From Actimicrobium sp. CCC2.4 (GTDB taxonomy: Bacteria > Pseudomonadota > Gammaproteobacteria > Burkholderiales > Burkholderiaceae_D), in the NCBI RefSeq assembly GCF_034347385.1, contig NZ_CP133777.1:806001-870000 (forward strand): 64,000 nucleotides of DNA, given 5' to 3'. Below are positions 46,917-58,439 of the stretch, piece by piece (within the stretch, counting starts at the first letter, position 1; each line of letters begins with the position of its first letter). A program made the position numbers and the translations under genes. The notes beneath the pieces were generated by a model. The model was not told the DNA's origin. It worked only from the letters and a program-made list of their open reading frames with translations, and made no database searches.

Positions 46917-47861
46917 TCAGTCGTTGTCGCCATCCATCGCCCGCTGTTGCCGCACCATGAATTCCCGGAGGGTATCGATTCCGCGCAATTGCAGGATGGT
47001 ATTGCGTACCGCAGCTTCCAGCAATACGGCCAGATTGCGACCCGCCTCGACTGGAATGACTACCTTACGGATAGGCAGTCCGAGTACTTCTTCGTGCTGG
47101 GCGTTCAACGGCAGTCGCTCGTAGTTCTCTTCCAGCGTGCTGCGCCGGACCAGGTGCACGATGAGTTTCAGGCGCATCTTGCGGCGCACGGCGGTTTCGC
47201 CAAAAATGGTCTTGATGTCGAGCAGGCCGAGGCCGCGCACTTCCAGCAGATTTTGTAGCAGGGTAGGGCAGCGGCCTTCGATCATGTTCGGCGCGATGCG
47301 GGCAAACTCGACCGCGTCATCCGCCACCAGTCCGTGGCTGCGTGAAATCAGTTCCAGTCCCAGTTCGCTTTTGCCGAGGCCGGATTCACCGGTAATGAGC
47401 ACCCCGACGCCCAGCACGTCCATGAACACGCCATGCATCGTGATGTGCTGTGCCAGCTTTTTGGATAGATAGACGCGCAGGTAGTCGATGACTTGCGCTG
47501 CTGCCAGCGGTGTCGAGAATAACGGGATGCTGCGCTCGTCGCAGACTTCCATGATTTCAGGGGGCGCGTTGAGTCCTTGCGCGATGATGAAAGCCGGCGG
47601 TTCACCGGCGACCAGCTCCGAGGTCTGGTAGCGCCGCGATTCGGGCGACAGGCGCTGGTAATACTCTGTTTCCTGGTGCCCGAAGATCTGGATACGGCCG
47701 GGGTGGATCAGGTTCAGATGACCGACCTGGTCGGCAGCGGAGGCGGCATCTCCCGAAATGAGCCGCTCGCCACCGGCAAAACCCGCAAACCAGCCAAGCT
47801 CCAGCAATTCGCGGTTTTCATCGTAAATCTGCTGAATCGTCAGCAAGGTAGTGGTCGGCAT
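46917..47861 (-). CDS. hprK: HPr kinase/phosphorylase
   Basis: Bifunctional enzyme that phosphorylates or dephosphorylates HPr on serine in the incomplete PTS of proteobacteria. 314 residues from the ATG at 47861. Walker A motif [14 protein letters not shown], and the HPrK/P signature [17 protein letters not shown]-terminal domain from about 1-130. Lies 23 bp downstream of ptsN. The convergent GGDEF gene ends 20 bp away. RapZ, which often follows hprK in betaproteobacteria, is absent here. Confidence 0.95.
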   Translation of the reverse strand: MPTTTLLTIQQIYDENRELLELGWFAGFAGGERLISGDAASAADQVGHLNLIHPGRIQIFGHQETEYYQRLSPESRRYQTSELVAGEPPAFIIAQGLNAPPEIMEVCDERSIPLFSTPLAAAQVIDYLRVYLSKKLAQHITMHGVFMDVLGVGVLITGESGLGKSELGLELISRSHGLVADDAVEFARIAPNMIEGRCPTLLQNLLEVRGLGLLDIKTIFGETAVRRKMRLKLIVHLVRRSTLEENYERLPLNAQHEEVLGLPIRKVVIPVEAGRNLAVLLEAAVRNTILQLRGIDTLREFMVRQQRAMDGDND

Positions 47862-47884
47862 CGAGACTCCGTAGCGCGGTGGGA

Positions 47885-48358
47885 TTAGCCCAGGTCGTGC
47901 ATGCTGCCTTGCCATGCAATCAGGCGGGTGTGAACGGAAATCGGGTCAGGGTCGGTGGCCAGCAGGCTGCGGAAGGCATCGTCCGAAAACATCTCGGCGA
48001 TTTCGGACAGGATTTCGAGATGCTGCTGCGTGACGTGATCCGGGATCAGCAGGAATACCAGCAAGCTGACCGGCAAGCCGTCGGGCGACTCGAACGGGAT
48101 GGCTTCGCTCAGGCGCACGAAGGCAGCCAGTGGCGCTTTCAATCCCTTGATCCGGCCATGCGGTACGGCCACGCCGTGACCCAGTCCGGTCGATCCGAGG
48201 CGTTCGCGCGCGAACAGATTTTCGGACACGCTGGAGCGGGCGATGCCGCAGTTGTTTTCAAAAATCAGGCCGGCCTGCTCGAATGCCCGTTTTTTGCTGG
48301 AGACTTCAAGCCCGAGTACAACATTGTCGGGTGTAAGGATTTTGGCAAGGTTCGTCAT
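47885..48358 (-). CDS. ptsN: PTS IIA-like nitrogen regulatory protein PtsN
   Basis: 157-residue EIIA-Ntr protein. The phosphorylated histidine is in [13 protein letters not shown]. It receives phosphate from PtsP/NPr and regulates potassium transport and other functions in other proteobacteria. The start at 48358 was chosen over a longer frame to 48385. It forms a pair with hprK; the usual upstream rpoN and hpf genes are missing, and the upstream region is AT-rich. Confidence 0.94.
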   Translation of the reverse strand: MTNLAKILTPDNVVLGLEVSSKKRAFEQAGLIFENNCGIARSSVSENLFARERLGSTGLGHGVAVPHGRIKGLKAPLAAFVRLSEAIPFESPDGLPVSLLVFLLIPDHVTQQHLEILSEIAEMFSDDAFRSLLATDPDPISVHTRLIAWQGSMHDLG

Positions 48359-48404
48359 GATTCTGAGGTCATTATTGCATCGCACGAAAGGTGAATTCGA
48401 GCGG

Positions 48405-48435
48405 ATTATAGGCCTGTTTTTATGCGGAGTTACAA
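48405..48435 (-). promoter_or_regulatory. Candidate promoter of ptsN-hprK
   Basis: On the minus strand: TTGTAA (48435-48430), a 19-bp spacer and TATAAT (48410-48405). The spacer is long, but the -10 matches consensus. Confidence 0.45.
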
Positions 48436-48553
48436 CTTTAAAGCAATCAAAAATTACCTTTTTGAGTGGTCATACCGTACAGCCAGAAATTGCCGGTAGA
48501 TATCAAATGGTATTAATTAATAGGCAACTAAGATTTTCATGGCGGTGTGCCGT

Positions 48554-49411
48554 TTATTGCCGGGCGTTGCGTTGGTTCGGCGGCATTTTTCCGGTGCTGA
48601 AATTGCTGCGCCATGGGTTGATGTCCAGCCCGCCGCGTCGGGTGTAGCGCGCATACACCGCCAGTTTGTGCGGCCGGCAATGCGTCAGGATATCCGTGAA
48701 AATCCGTTCGACGCATTGCTCGTGGAATTCATGGTGTTCGCGAAAGCCGATCAGGTAGCGCAGCAGGCTTTCCTGATCGATTGCGGCACCGACATAGTGG
48801 ATTTGCACGCTGCCCCAGTCGGGCTGGCCGGTGACCAGGCAATTCGATTTCAGCAAATGCGACACCAGCGTCTGCTCGACAGCCGGTTCGTGCTGTGCCG
48901 CATGCAAGAGCGCCGCATCCGGCGCGTAGCTATCGACTTCGATATCGAGCCGGTCAAGCAGCAAGCCATCGAGTTCGCCGAAGCGCAAGGCGCCGAACTG
49001 ATCCGGCAACGTCAGCGCAATCTGCACTGGCGCACCGAAGCCGTTGGACAGATCGGTGCGCAACAGGGCAAGCAACGCATCGGTATCGGCCAGGCGGGTC
49101 TGGTTAAAACTGTTCAGGTACAGCTTGAAGGATTTGGATTCGATGATGTTGGGCGAGTCGGCCGGCACCGTAATCGTGGCCATCGCGATCTGCGGTTTGC
49201 CGCGCAAATTCAGCCAGGACACTTCGTAGGCATTCCAGATATCGATGCCAAAAAATGGCAGCGTGCGGCCGGCACCCAGGCCGAGTTCGCTGCGCTTGTC
49301 CTGGCGTGCGATCGCAAACAGCAGCGAGGCGTCGTAGTGTGACTGGTAGCTGGCCGGCTTGCCGAGTGGCGAAGCTTCTGCCGCGCGCGGCGCGGTGATG
49401 GTCGTGGTCAT
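48554..49411 (-). CDS. queF: NADPH-dependent 7-cyano-7-deazaguanine reductase QueF
   Basis: Reduces preQ0 to preQ1 for queuosine tRNA modification. 285 residues, the long two-domain QueF form. The catalytic cysteine is in [13 protein letters not shown], and the substrate glutamate in [12 protein letters not shown]. The NADPH-binding [13 protein letters not shown] motif is at about 90-103. It starts five bases after ilvA, so it is in the same operon, and there is no space for a preQ1 riboswitch. Confidence 0.96.
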   Translation of the reverse strand: MTTTITAPRAAEASPLGKPASYQSHYDASLLFAIARQDKRSELGLGAGRTLPFFGIDIWNAYEVSWLNLRGKPQIAMATITVPADSPNIIESKSFKLYLNSFNQTRLADTDALLALLRTDLSNGFGAPVQIALTLPDQFGALRFGELDGLLLDRLDIEVDSYAPDAALLHAAQHEPAVEQTLVSHLLKSNCLVTGQPDWGSVQIHYVGAAIDQESLLRYLIGFREHHEFHEQCVERIFTDILTHCRPHKLAVYARYTRRGGLDINPWRSNFSTGKMPPNQRNARQ

Positions 49412-49416
49412 TCGTG

Positions 49417-50943
49417 TTATCCCAAAAACAGCTTGTAGACCGGGTTGGCGGTTTCATCGTGGAAGCCGTAACCCAGGGTGGCGAGGAAGTCGCGGAGGGC
49501 TTTCATTTCTTTTTTCGGCACCTGCAAACCGACCAGGATGCGGCCGACATCGCCGCCCTGATTGCGGTAGTGGAACAGGCTGATATTCCAGTTCGGCGCC
49601 ATGCTGTCGAGGAAGCGCATCAGCGCACCGGGCCGTTCGGGAAACTCGAAGCGGTACAGCAATTCGTCCTGCGCCAGCGCGCTTTTACCGCCGACCAGAT
49701 GGCGGATATGCGACTTGGCCAGTTCATCCTGGCTGAGGTCAAGGGTGGTGAATCCATGCTTGTCGAACTGTTTGGCAATCTTGGCGGACTCGTCGCGGTT
49801 GGCAATCTGGATGCCGACAAAGACATGCGCCGCGGCGGCATCGCTGATGCGGTAATTGAACTCGGTGACGTTGCGCGGTCCGACCAATTCACAAAAGCGA
49901 CGGAAGCTGCCGCGCTCCTCAGGGATGGTGACCGCGAAGACTGCCTCGCGCGATTCGCCGACGTCGGCGCGCTCGGCGACAAAACGCAGGCGATCGAAGT
50001 TCATGTTGGCACCGCAGGCGATCGTGATCAGGGTCTCGTCCCTGACCGGCTTCCTGGTTTTCAGTGAGCGTTCGACGTAAGCCTTGGCCCCCGCCACGGC
50101 CAGTGCACCTGCCGGTTCGAGAATGCTGCGGGTGTCCTGGAACACATCCTTGATCGCCGCACAGACCGCGTCGGTATCGACCAGGATGATCTCATCGACC
50201 AGCAACTGCGCGATGCGAAAGGTTTCCGCGCCGACCAGCTTGACCGCCGTGCCATCCGAAAACAGCCCGACATCAGGCAGCGTCACGCGCTTGCCGGCGG
50301 CGATGCTGCGTGCCATTGCATCGGAGTCGGTGGTCTGCACACCGATGATCTTGATGTCGGGCCGCACGGCTTTGACGTAAGCGGCAACGCCGGCGATCAG
50401 GCCGCCGCCGCCGATGGCGACAAAGATCGCATGGATGGGACCGGAGTGCTGGCGCAGGATTTCCATGCCGATGGTGCCCTGGCCGGCAATGACATCGGGA
50501 TCATCGAACGGATGCACAAAGGTCAGCTTGAGTTTCTTTTCGAGCTTGAGTGCGTGGTCATAGGCGTCGCTGAACGACTCACCGAACAGCACGACTTCAC
50601 CGCCACGTGCCTTGACTGCATCGATCTTGACTTGCGGTGTGGTCGTCGGCATCACGATCACTGCATGGCAACCGAGGCGGGTCGCGCTCAAGGCCACGCC
50701 CTGGGCATGATTGCCGGCGGATGCGCAAATGACACCGCGCTTCAGTTGGGCCGGCGGCAAGTGCGCCATCTTGTTGTAGGCACCGCGCAGCTTGAAGCTG
50801 AACACGCTCTGCATGTCTTCGCGCTTGAAATAAATCCGGTTGCCAATGCGCTGCGACAGCGTCGGCGCCAATTCCAGCGGAGTTTCAACGGCGACGTCGT
50901 AGACGCGGGCGTTCAGGATTTTTTGCAGATAGTCGATGGTCAT
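49417..50943 (-). CDS. ilvA: Threonine ammonia-lyase, biosynthetic
   Basis: First step of isoleucine synthesis: threonine to 2-oxobutanoate. 508 residues. PLP lysine in [12 protein letters not shown], glycine-rich loop [12 protein letters not shown], and two C-terminal ACT-like regulatory domains from about 330 to 500, which give feedback control by isoleucine. First gene of the ilvA-queF operon; divergent from the YqaA-like gene over 183 bp. Confidence 0.96.
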   Translation of the reverse strand: MTIDYLQKILNARVYDVAVETPLELAPTLSQRIGNRIYFKREDMQSVFSFKLRGAYNKMAHLPPAQLKRGVICASAGNHAQGVALSATRLGCHAVIVMPTTTPQVKIDAVKARGGEVVLFGESFSDAYDHALKLEKKLKLTFVHPFDDPDVIAGQGTIGMEILRQHSGPIHAIFVAIGGGGLIAGVAAYVKAVRPDIKIIGVQTTDSDAMARSIAAGKRVTLPDVGLFSDGTAVKLVGAETFRIAQLLVDEIILVDTDAVCAAIKDVFQDTRSILEPAGALAVAGAKAYVERSLKTRKPVRDETLITIACGANMNFDRLRFVAERADVGESREAVFAVTIPEERGSFRRFCELVGPRNVTEFNYRISDAAAAHVFVGIQIANRDESAKIAKQFDKHGFTTLDLSQDELAKSHIRHLVGGKSALAQDELLYRFEFPERPGALMRFLDSMAPNWNISLFHYRNQGGDVGRILVGLQVPKKEMKALRDFLATLGYGFHDETANPVYKLFLG

Positions 50944-51126
50944 GGGTGCGATGTCGGAGTGCTGCGTGGCGGAGCCGGCCGGGATGAATGCCGGATCGTC
51001 ACTGCAAATGGGAAATACGTCGGAGGCTCATTATAATGGAGCGCCCCCGTCACCCCTGATGTTGATCATCAGCATAAAAAGGACACTCTTGACGCCTCTG
51101 CCGCACCCACTGTTTTCCTGGTCCAG

Positions 51127-51615
51127 ATGATAGAAAACGCCACGCTGTGGTTGCTTGCCGCCATTGCTGCTCCTGCAGTTGGCCTGACATCGGTATTCGT
51201 GATCAGCTTTGTGTCGGCCACCTTGCTGCCGCTCGGTTCGGAACCGGCCGTGTTTGCGGTGATCAAGGCCAATCCGGCACTGTTCTGGCCAACGATCCTG
51301 GTGGCCACCTGCGGCAATACGCTGGGCGGCATTGTCGATTACTGGATGGGTTACGGTGCCAAGAAAGCTTTGTCGAACGAGCGTTACGGGAGCTGGATGC
51401 GCTGGGTCCAGCATTTCGGCGCAAAGACGATGCTGCTGAGCTGGTTGCCGGTGGTCGGGGACCCGTTGTGCACGCTGGGTGGCTGGGCCCGCCTGCCGTT
51501 CTGGCCCTGTGTTTTTTATATGGCGGCCGGTAAATTTTTGCGCTACCTGGCGGCGACCACGGTGCTGCTAACCGTGCCGGATGACTGGTGGCGTCAAATC
51601 GGTAGCTGGTTCTGA
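51127..51615 (+). CDS. YqaA-like DedA-related membrane protein
   Basis: 162-residue membrane protein with helices at about 10-35, 45-70 and 125-145. The LPLGSEPAVFAVIKANP and GNTLGGIVDYWMGYGAKK segments are typical of YqaA proteins of the SNARE-associated/DedA superfamily, which may act in membrane lipid homeostasis. The ATG has no clear ribosome-binding site. An inverted repeat CTGATG-TTGAT-CATCAG lies at 51056-51072 upstream. Confidence 0.87.
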   Translation: MIENATLWLLAAIAAPAVGLTSVFVISFVSATLLPLGSEPAVFAVIKANPALFWPTILVATCGNTLGGIVDYWMGYGAKKALSNERYGSWMRWVQHFGAKTMLLSWLPVVGDPLCTLGGWARLPFWPCVFYMAAGKFLRYLAATTVLLTVPDDWWRQIGSWF

Positions 51616-51709
51616 CCTTTTGCTTGCCCGCGTTCGTGCAAGGGTGTTCAAGTCCGGTGCAACGCAATACGCTAAAATGCTTTTTTAGAATCCTGCAGGC
51701 AATTATTCG

Positions 51710-54700
51710 ATGAACGCCCCGGCGCAAATTCAATCTCTCCTGGCGGACAGCGGCCATGCTGCTGCCGCTTCACGGTTGCGTGAAATTCCGTATAACTACA
51801 CCTCGTTTTCCGACCGAGAAATCGTCATTCGCCTGCTCGGTGAAGATGCCTGGAGCCTGCTCGACGAATTGCGCGGGGCCCGCCAGACCGGTCGCTCGGC
51901 GCGCATGCTCTATGAAGTGCTGGGCGATATCTGGGTGGTGCGTCGCAATCCCTACCTGCAAGACGATATGCTCGACAATCCGAAGCGCCGCCAGGCACTG
52001 GTCGATGCACTGAACCACCGGCTGGGCGAAGTCGACAAACGCCGCATTACGACTGATCTGGCCGAAGCCGGCGACGCCGTCGCGCTGCGCCGCAGTGCCA
52101 ATGTCGAAGCGCTGCTGCGCGCGGCGCGCAAGGCGGTCGCTGATTTCGGCGATGAATTCAAGCACACCTTCGACCTGCGCAAGCGCACCAACAAAGTCCT
52201 GTCACGCTACACCCAGAAAGACAACATCAAGTTCGACGGCCTCTCGCGCGTCTCGCATGTCACCGATGCGACCGACTGGCGCGTCGAATATCCGTTCGTG
52301 GTCCTCACGCCGGACTCCGAAAACGAAATGGCCGGCCTCGTCAAAGGCTGCATCGAGCTCGGTCTGACCATCATCCCGCGCGGCGGCGGCACCGGCTACA
52401 CCGGCGGCGCGATTCCGCTAACGCCATTGTCGGCGGTCATCAACACTGAAAAACTCGAGCAGCTGGGCGCCGTCGAAATGACGCGCCTGCCCGGCGTCGA
52501 CCGCGATTACGCGACGATTTATTCCGGCGCCGGCGTGGTCACCAAGCGCGTTGCCGATGCCGCCGAAAAAGCCGGCTTCGTCTTCGCGGTCGACCCGACC
52601 TCGGCCGAAGCCTCGTGCATCGGTGGCAATGTCGCGATGAACGCCGGCGGCAAGAAAGCCGTCCTGTGGGGCACCGCGCTCGACAATCTCGCCAGCTGGA
52701 AAATGGTCGATCCGAATGGCGACTGGCTCGAAGTCACCCGCATCGGCCACAACCTGAGCAAGATCCACGATGCGCCGATGGCGACCTTCGAACTGGTCTG
52801 GACCCATCCGGCCGAACATGGCGTGGTCACTGCGCCATTCAAGACCGAGACGCTGAACATCCCCGGCCGCTCATTCCGCAAGGAAGGTCTCGGCAAGGAC
52901 GTCACCGACAAGTTCCTGTCCGGCCTGCCGGGCATCCAGAAAGAAGGTTGCGATGGCCTGATCACGTCGGCGCGCTGGATCCTGCACAAGATGCCCAAGC
53001 ACACGCGCACCATCTGCCTTGAATTTTTCGGCCAGGCGCGCGAAGCGATTCCATCGATCGTCGAGATCAAGGATTACCTCGATGGCGAGACCCGCAAAGG
53101 CGGCGCCATCCTGGCCGGTCTCGAACATCTGGATGAGCGCTATTTGCGCGCGGTCGGTTACACCACCAAATCCAAGCGCGGCGTGCTGCCGAAAATGGTG
53201 CTGTTCGGCGATATCGTCGGTGATGACGATGTGGCTGTCGCGCAAGCGGCGTCCGAAGTCGTGCGCATGGCCAACAAGCATGTCGGTGAAGGCTTCGTTG
53301 CCGTCAGTCCGGAAGCGCGCAAGAAATTCTGGCTCGACCGCGCCCGCACGGCCGCCATTGCCCGCCACACCAACGCGTTCAAGATCAACGAAGACGTCGT
53401 CATTCCATTGAACCGGATGGGCGAATACACCGACGGCATCGAGCGCATCAACATCGAGCTGTCGATCAAGAACAAGCTGCAGCTGGTCGAAGCGCTCGGC
53501 GAGTTTTTCGAGAAAGGCAATCTGCCACTCGGCAAGAGCGATGACGGCGATGCGATTCCGCCGACCGAAATGCTGGAAGACCGCGTCACCGAAGCGCAAG
53601 CCTTGCTCGACGCGACCCATGCGCGCTGGACTTATGTGCTGGCCAACCTCGACCGTCCGCTGGTCGAGGCCAAGGCCGAACTGGTCGCGCTGGGCTTGCA
53701 GAAACTGTCGGCGGCCTTCGATGAACGCCTGCTGCAGCAACCTGCCGCCACCGTCTTCGACCTGGCGCAGGACCGCACCATCCGCATCTCGTGGAAGGCC
53801 GAAGTGCGCGCGCCATTGCGCCTGTCGTTCAGCGGTGCGGCCTTCAAGCCCATCCTCGACGAGTGCGCCGCAGTCCACAAACGCATCCTGCGTGGCCGCG
53901 TCTTCGTGGCGCTGCACATGCATGCGGGCGACGGCAACGTGCACACCAACTTACCGGTCAATTCCGACCACTATGAAATGCTGCAGGATGCCCACGCTGC
54001 GGTTGCTCGGATCATGATCCTGGCGCGTTCGCTCGATGGCGTGATCTCGGGCGAGCATGGCATCGGCATCACCAAGCTGGAGTTTCTGACCCACGACGAG
54101 ATCAAGGATTTCCGCGCCTACAAGATGCGCGTCGATCCGGAAGGGCGCTTCAACAAGGGCAAGATGATGGACCTGCCCGGCATCGACGCCGACTTGCGCA
54201 ATGCCTACACGCCGTCGTTCGGGCTGATGGGTCACGAGTCGCTGATCATGCAGCAAAGCGATATCGGCGCGATCTCGACCAGCATCAAGGATTGCCTGCG
54301 TTGCGGCAAATGCAAACCGGTCTGCGCCACGCATGTGCCGCGCGCCAACCTGCTGTACTCGCCACGCAATAAAATCCTCGCCACCTCGCTGCTGGTCGAA
54401 GCCTTCCTGTACGAAGAACAGACCCGGCGCGGCATCTCGATCAAGCACTGGGAAGAGTTCGAAGACGTCGCCGACCATTGCACGGTCTGCCATAAATGCC
54501 TGACGCCGTGCCCGGTCGACATCGACTTCGGCGAAGTGTCGATGAACATGCGCAACCTGCTGCGCAAGATGAACAAGAAGTCCTTCAACGCGGGTACGAC
54601 CGCATCGATGTTCTTCCTCAACGCGACCGATCCGGCGACCATCAACGCGACCCGCCAGGTCATGATCGGCTGGGGTTATAAGGCCCAGCGGCTCGGTAAC

Positions 54701-55705
54701 AACATCCTGCAAAAGTTCGCGAAAAAGCAGACCAAGGCACCGCCATCGACGCACGGCAAGGCGCCGATCCGCGAGCAGGTGATCCACTTCATCAACAAGA
54801 AGATGCCGGGCAATCTGCCGAAAAAAACCGCGCGCGCCTTGCTCGATATCGAAGACGACAAGATCGTCCCGGTGATCCGCGATCCGAAGAACACGACCGC
54901 CGATACTGAAGCGGTGTTCTACTTCCCGGGTTGCGGTTCGGAGCGGCTGTTCTCGCAAGTCGGGCTGGCCACGCAAGCCATGCTGTGGCACGCTGGCGTG
55001 CAAACCGTGCTGCCGCCGGGTTATTTGTGCTGCGGCTATCCGCAACGCGGTTCGGGTGATTTTGATAAGGCCGAAAAAATCATCACTGATAACCGGGTGC
55101 TGTTCCACCGGATGGCTAACACGCTCAATTACCTCGACATCAAGACCGTCGTGGTGTCGTGCGGCACTTGCTACGACCAGCTGCAGGGTTACGAATTCGA
55201 GAAGATTTTCCCTGGCTGCCGCATCATCGACATCCATGAATTCCTGCTCGAAAAGAACGTCAAGCTCGAAGGCGTCACCGGTACGCGCTACATGTATCAC
55301 GACCCGTGCCATAGCCCGATGAAGTTGCAGGACCCGCTGAAAACCGTCAACAGCCTGATCACGACGATTGACGACCAGAAGATCGAAAAGAATGATCGCT
55401 GCTGCGGCGAGTCCGGTACGCTTGCCGTGGCGCGGCCGGACATCTCGACCCAGATCCGCTTCCGCAAGGAAGAAGAAATGGTCAAGGGCGTCGACAAGGT
55501 CCGCGCCGATGGCTTCACCGGCGAGGTCAAGATACTGACCAGTTGCCCGTCCTGCCTGCAAGGTCTGTCGCGCTACGATGAAGACTCGGGCACTGATGCC
55601 GATTACATCGTGGTCGAAATGGCGCGCCACATCCTCGGCCCGAACTGGATGCCCGAATACGTCGCGCGTGCCAATGCCGGCGGCATCGAGCGGATTCTGG
55701 TGTAG
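51710..55705 (+). CDS. DUF3683 FAD / iron-sulfur oxidoreductase (D-lactate/glycolate dehydrogenase-like fusion)
   Basis: 1331 residues joining an N-terminal DUF3683 region (about 1-180), a GlcD-type FAD-binding domain ([33 protein letters not shown]) with C-terminal FAD-oxidase domain ([24 protein letters not shown]), two 4Fe-4S motifs ([23 protein letters not shown]) and two CCG domains of the GlpC type ([24 protein letters not shown]). Such proteins are predicted quinone-linked 2-hydroxyacid dehydrogenases; the substrate (D-lactate or glycolate) is inferred. HIT and DUF971 genes follow closely. Confidence 0.9.
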   Translation: MNAPAQIQSLLADSGHAAAASRLREIPYNYTSFSDREIVIRLLGEDAWSLLDELRGARQTGRSARMLYEVLGDIWVVRRNPYLQDDMLDNPKRRQALVDALNHRLGEVDKRRITTDLAEAGDAVALRRSANVEALLRAARKAVADFGDEFKHTFDLRKRTNKVLSRYTQKDNIKFDGLSRVSHVTDATDWRVEYPFVVLTPDSENEMAGLVKGCIELGLTIIPRGGGTGYTGGAIPLTPLSAVINTEKLEQLGAVEMTRLPGVDRDYATIYSGAGVVTKRVADAAEKAGFVFAVDPTSAEASCIGGNVAMNAGGKKAVLWGTALDNLASWKMVDPNGDWLEVTRIGHNLSKIHDAPMATFELVWTHPAEHGVVTAPFKTETLNIPGRSFRKEGLGKDVTDKFLSGLPGIQKEGCDGLITSARWILHKMPKHTRTICLEFFGQAREAIPSIVEIKDYLDGETRKGGAILAGLEHLDERYLRAVGYTTKSKRGVLPKMVLFGDIVGDDDVAVAQAASEVVRMANKHVGEGFVAVSPEARKKFWLDRARTAAIARHTNAFKINEDVVIPLNRMGEYTDGIERINIELSIKNKLQLVEALGEFFEKGNLPLGKSDDGDAIPPTEMLEDRVTEAQALLDATHARWTYVLANLDRPLVEAKAELVALGLQKLSAAFDERLLQQPAATVFDLAQDRTIRISWKAEVRAPLRLSFSGAAFKPILDECAAVHKRILRGRVFVALHMHAGDGNVHTNLPVNSDHYEMLQDAHAAVARIMILARSLDGVISGEHGIGITKLEFLTHDEIKDFRAYKMRVDPEGRFNKGKMMDLPGIDADLRNAYTPSFGLMGHESLIMQQSDIGAISTSIKDCLRCGKCKPVCATHVPRANLLYSPRNKILATSLLVEAFLYEEQTRRGISIKHWEEFEDVADHCTVCHKCLTPCPVDIDFGEVSMNMRNLLRKMNKKSFNAGTTASMFFLNATDPATINATRQVMIGWGYKAQRLGNNILQKFAKKQTKAPPSTHGKAPIREQVIHFINKKMPGNLPKKTARALLDIEDDKIVPVIRDPKNTTADTEAVFYFPGCGSERLFSQVGLATQAMLWHAGVQTVLPPGYLCCGYPQRGSGDFDKAEKIITDNRVLFHRMANTLNYLDIKTVVVSCGTCYDQLQGYEFEKIFPGCRIIDIHEFLLEKNVKLEGVTGTRYMYHDPCHSPMKLQDPLKTVNSLITTIDDQKIEKNDRCCGESGTLAVARPDISTQIRFRKEEEMVKGVDKVRADGFTGEVKILTSCPSCLQGLSRYDEDSGTDADYIVVEMARHILGPNWMPEYVARANAGGIERILV

Positions 55706-55707
55706 CC

Positions 55708-56142
55708 ATGACGATGCCGGTGTCAGGCTGCGAATTGTGCGACGCCGATGGCGGCGAGGTCATCGTGCGCACCGGACAGTGCCGCATCGTGCTGGTCGAC
55801 GATGCGCGCTATCCGGGTTTCTGCCGCGTGATCTGGACCGCGCATGCAGCCGAGCTGACCGACCTGAGTCCGGTTGATCGCAGTGGGCTGATGATGACCG
55901 TCTGCAAGGTCGAAACGGTGCTGCGTGAAGTCATGACGCCGCACAAGATCAACCTTGCTGCGCTCGGCAACATGGTGCCGCACTTGCACTGGCACGTGAT
56001 ACCGCGCTACCGCGATGATGCGCATTTCCCGGCGCCGGTCTGGGCCGAAGCAGCACGGGTGCCGGCACCGACCTCGCTAGCCGCACGGTTGGCCTTGTTG
56101 CCAGCCTTGCGACTGGCATTGCAGCGCGCCTTCAGCGCGTGA
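55708..56142 (+). CDS. HIT family protein
   Basis: 144-residue nucleotide-binding protein. The histidine triad is visible in NMVPHLHWHVIPRY. The N-terminal CELCDADGG contributes possible metal-binding cysteines. HIT proteins hydrolyse nucleotide conjugates such as AMP-X. Two bases separate it from the DUF3683 gene, indicating co-transcription. Confidence 0.92.
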   Translation: MTMPVSGCELCDADGGEVIVRTGQCRIVLVDDARYPGFCRVIWTAHAAELTDLSPVDRSGLMMTVCKVETVLREVMTPHKINLAALGNMVPHLHWHVIPRYRDDAHFPAPVWAEAARVPAPTSLAARLALLPALRLALQRAFSA

Positions 56143-56170
56143 TCATTCACTTTTACCGGATAACTTATTC

Positions 56171-56602
56171 ATGACAGGCTCCAAACAATCCGCACCGAAA
56201 GCCAGTCCGACCGGACTGACCGTGCACCGCAAGTCCCGCTTGCTGGAAATCGGCTTTGACGATGGCCAGAATTTTTCATTGCCGTTCGAACTGCTGCGCG
56301 TGTATTCGCCGTCGGCCGAAGTGCGTGGACACGGTCCCGGCCAGGAAACTTTGCAGACCGGCAAACGCGACATCGATATCACCGGACTCGAGCCGATCGG
56401 CAATTACGCGGTGCAAGCGCAGTTTTCGGATTCGCATGACACCGGGATTTATTCCTGGGAGTACCTGCACTGGCTGGGCGAGAATCAGCCCGCCCTATGG
56501 GACGATTACCTGGCGCGTCTGCAGGCCGCCGGTCATGAAGGCGAGAGCGGCCGCGATGTGATCGCTGCGCCCAAAAAAGCCTCCGGCAAAAGCTGCGGGT
56601 AA
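56171..56602 (+). CDS. DUF971 family protein (gamma-butyrobetaine hydroxylase-like N-terminal domain)
   Basis: 143 residues. DUF971 signature: LTVHRKSRLLEIGFDDGQNF, LPFELLRVYSPSAEVRGHG and DTGIYSWEYLHWLGEN. The free-standing domain is found in many proteobacteria near ubiE; the related domain in eukaryotic BBOX enzymes is N-terminal to the oxygenase. Possible role in Fe-S or ubiquinone biology is inferred only from neighbours. Confidence 0.9.
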   Translation: MTGSKQSAPKASPTGLTVHRKSRLLEIGFDDGQNFSLPFELLRVYSPSAEVRGHGPGQETLQTGKRDIDITGLEPIGNYAVQAQFSDSHDTGIYSWEYLHWLGENQPALWDDYLARLQAAGHEGESGRDVIAAPKKASGKSCG

Positions 56603-56689
56603 CATAGGGTTGGTTTTATCCAGCTTGTGCGGCGCACGGCGAGACCCGCATCGAACCCGCTCCACAATATTTTTTATTCGGATCAGTCC

Positions 56690-57424
56690 ATGACCAACAC
56701 CACGCACTTCGGTTATCAAACCGTCGACGAACAAGACAAGGTCCACAAGGTGGCCGAAGTATTTCATTCGGTCGCCGCTAAGTACGATGTCATGAATGAC
56801 TTGATGTCGGTCGGGCTGCATCGACTCTGGAAGACGTTCACGATTGCCCAGGCAGGCATCCGTCCCGGTTTTAAGGTGCTCGATATCGCGGGTGGTACCG
56901 GCGACCTGGCCAAGGCATTCGCCGCCAAGGCCGGCTCGACCGGTGAAGTCTGGTTGACCGATATCAATGAATCGATGCTGCGGGTCGGGCGTGACCGGCT
57001 CTTGAACAATGGCTTGTCGACCCCAACCTTGCTGTGTGACGCCGAGAAGTTACCGTTTCCTGACAATTACTTCGACCGGGTCAGCGTCGCATTTGGCTTG
57101 CGCAACATGACCCACAAGGATGTCGCGCTGACCGAGATGCGGCGGGTACTCAAGCCTGGCGGAAAGCTGCTGGTGCTGGAGTTCTCTAAGGTCGCGACCG
57201 CGTTGCAGAAACCTTATGATGTCTACTCGTTTTCCGTGTTGCCCTGGCTGGGTCAACGCATTGCCGGCGATGCCGACAGTTACCGCTATCTGGCCGAATC
57301 GATCCGCATGCACCCGGATCAGGAAACCCTGAAGACGATGATGCAGGAGGCCGGTTTCGGTCGGGTCGATTACTTCAATCTCACAGCAGGTGTGGCTGCA
57401 CTTCACACCGGTATCAAATTCTAG
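56690..57424 (+). CDS. ubiE: Ubiquinone/menaquinone C-methyltransferase UbiE
   Basis: SAM-dependent methyltransferase of the benzoquinone ring. 244 residues from the ATG at 56690. Motif [17 protein letters not shown], the UbiE signatures [17 protein letters not shown] and [19 protein letters not shown] are all present. The Shine-Dalgarno site is weak (GGATC). Nine bases separate it from the Tim44-like gene. Confidence 0.96.
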   Translation: MTNTTHFGYQTVDEQDKVHKVAEVFHSVAAKYDVMNDLMSVGLHRLWKTFTIAQAGIRPGFKVLDIAGGTGDLAKAFAAKAGSTGEVWLTDINESMLRVGRDRLLNNGLSTPTLLCDAEKLPFPDNYFDRVSVAFGLRNMTHKDVALTEMRRVLKPGGKLLVLEFSKVATALQKPYDVYSFSVLPWLGQRIAGDADSYRYLAESIRMHPDQETLKTMMQEAGFGRVDYFNLTAGVAALHTGIKF

Positions 57425-57433
57425 GAGCATTGC

Positions 57434-58372
57434 ATGAAAAAATATTTGCTGATAATGATGCTGGCCTTCGGCGCGCTGTCGATGGTGGCCACTGAAGTCG
57501 CCGCCAAACGCATGGGTGGTGGTGGTTCGTTTGGTCGTCAATCGCAGGGCGTTAGCCGGCAAGCGCCTAGCCAGTCTTCGCAAGCGGCCAGCCAGGCACG
57601 GCCGGCCACACCGGCTGCGGCTCCTGGCGTGACACCGCCGAAGCCGGCCAGTCCATGGCGCGGCATGCTCGGTGGCGCACTGCTCGGCCTGGGTCTGGGC
57701 GCGATGCTGTCGCACTTCGGTCTGGGTGGCGCGATGGCCAGCATGATCAGCACGCTGTTGATGGTGGGCTTGCTGGCAGCAGCGGCATTCTTCATCTACC
57801 GCATGTTCAAGCGCAAGACCGATGACGGCAGCAAGCCCGGTTATGCCGGTGGTTACGATGCCGGCAGCACGGACAACAGCAGCCGCAATTACACGCCGGA
57901 AATCGGTTCGCGCATCGAGCCTGTCGCCCAACCGGCCGCGCTGCAATCGGTGCCGCTGGCCAGTGGTGCGGCTGCGGCTGTCGCCGAACCGTTCGGCGTA
58001 CCGGCGGATTTCGATGTGCCAGGTTTCCTGCGTAATTCGAAGACCTACTTCATCCGTCTGCAAGCGGCCTGGGACAAGGCCGATATCAACGACATCCGCG
58101 AATTCACTTCGTCGGAAATGTTCGCTGAACTGCGTCTGCAAATCCAGGAACGCGGCGCGTCGGCCAACGTCACTGACGTCGTCAAGCTCGACGCCGAATT
58201 GATGGGTGTCGAAACCGTCGGTGGTGATTACCTGGCTAGCGTGAAGTTCTCCGGCATGATCAAGGAGTCCGAAAACGCACCGGCCGAGCCATTCGCCGAA
58301 GCCTGGAATCTGTCGAAGCCGACTTCCGGTCAGGGTGGCTGGATACTGGCGGGTATCCAGCAACTGTCTTAA
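57434..58372 (+). CDS. Tim44-like domain protein
   Basis: 312 residues. N-terminal hydrophobic segment (about 4-24), a Gly/Ser/Gln/Ala-rich low-complexity region to 75, two further membrane segments at about 78-120, and a C-terminal Tim44 fold (about 185-312) with FDVPGFLRNSKTYFIRLQAA. In bacteria the domain is membrane-linked and of unclear role. It lies inside the ubi gene group, between ubiE and ubiJ. Confidence 0.88.
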   Translation: MKKYLLIMMLAFGALSMVATEVAAKRMGGGGSFGRQSQGVSRQAPSQSSQAASQARPATPAAAPGVTPPKPASPWRGMLGGALLGLGLGAMLSHFGLGGAMASMISTLLMVGLLAAAAFFIYRMFKRKTDDGSKPGYAGGYDAGSTDNSSRNYTPEIGSRIEPVAQPAALQSVPLASGAAAAVAEPFGVPADFDVPGFLRNSKTYFIRLQAAWDKADINDIREFTSSEMFAELRLQIQERGASANVTDVVKLDAELMGVETVGGDYLASVKFSGMIKESENAPAEPFAEAWNLSKPTSGQGGWILAGIQQLS

Positions 58373-58439
58373 TGCAATTGGTTTAATTCGGTAGCGCCCG
58401 GACGGCAACATAAGAATCCGTTCGCAAACTGCTAAACTC

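Noticed and set aside
49405-49420. preQ1 riboswitch before queF
   Set aside because: Only five bases separate queF from ilvA on the same strand, so there is no room for an aptamer.
53951-55630. 559-codon minus-strand open frame opposite the DUF3683 oxidoreductase
   Set aside because: Overlaps the Fe-S and CCG domains of a clear gene and shows no family features.
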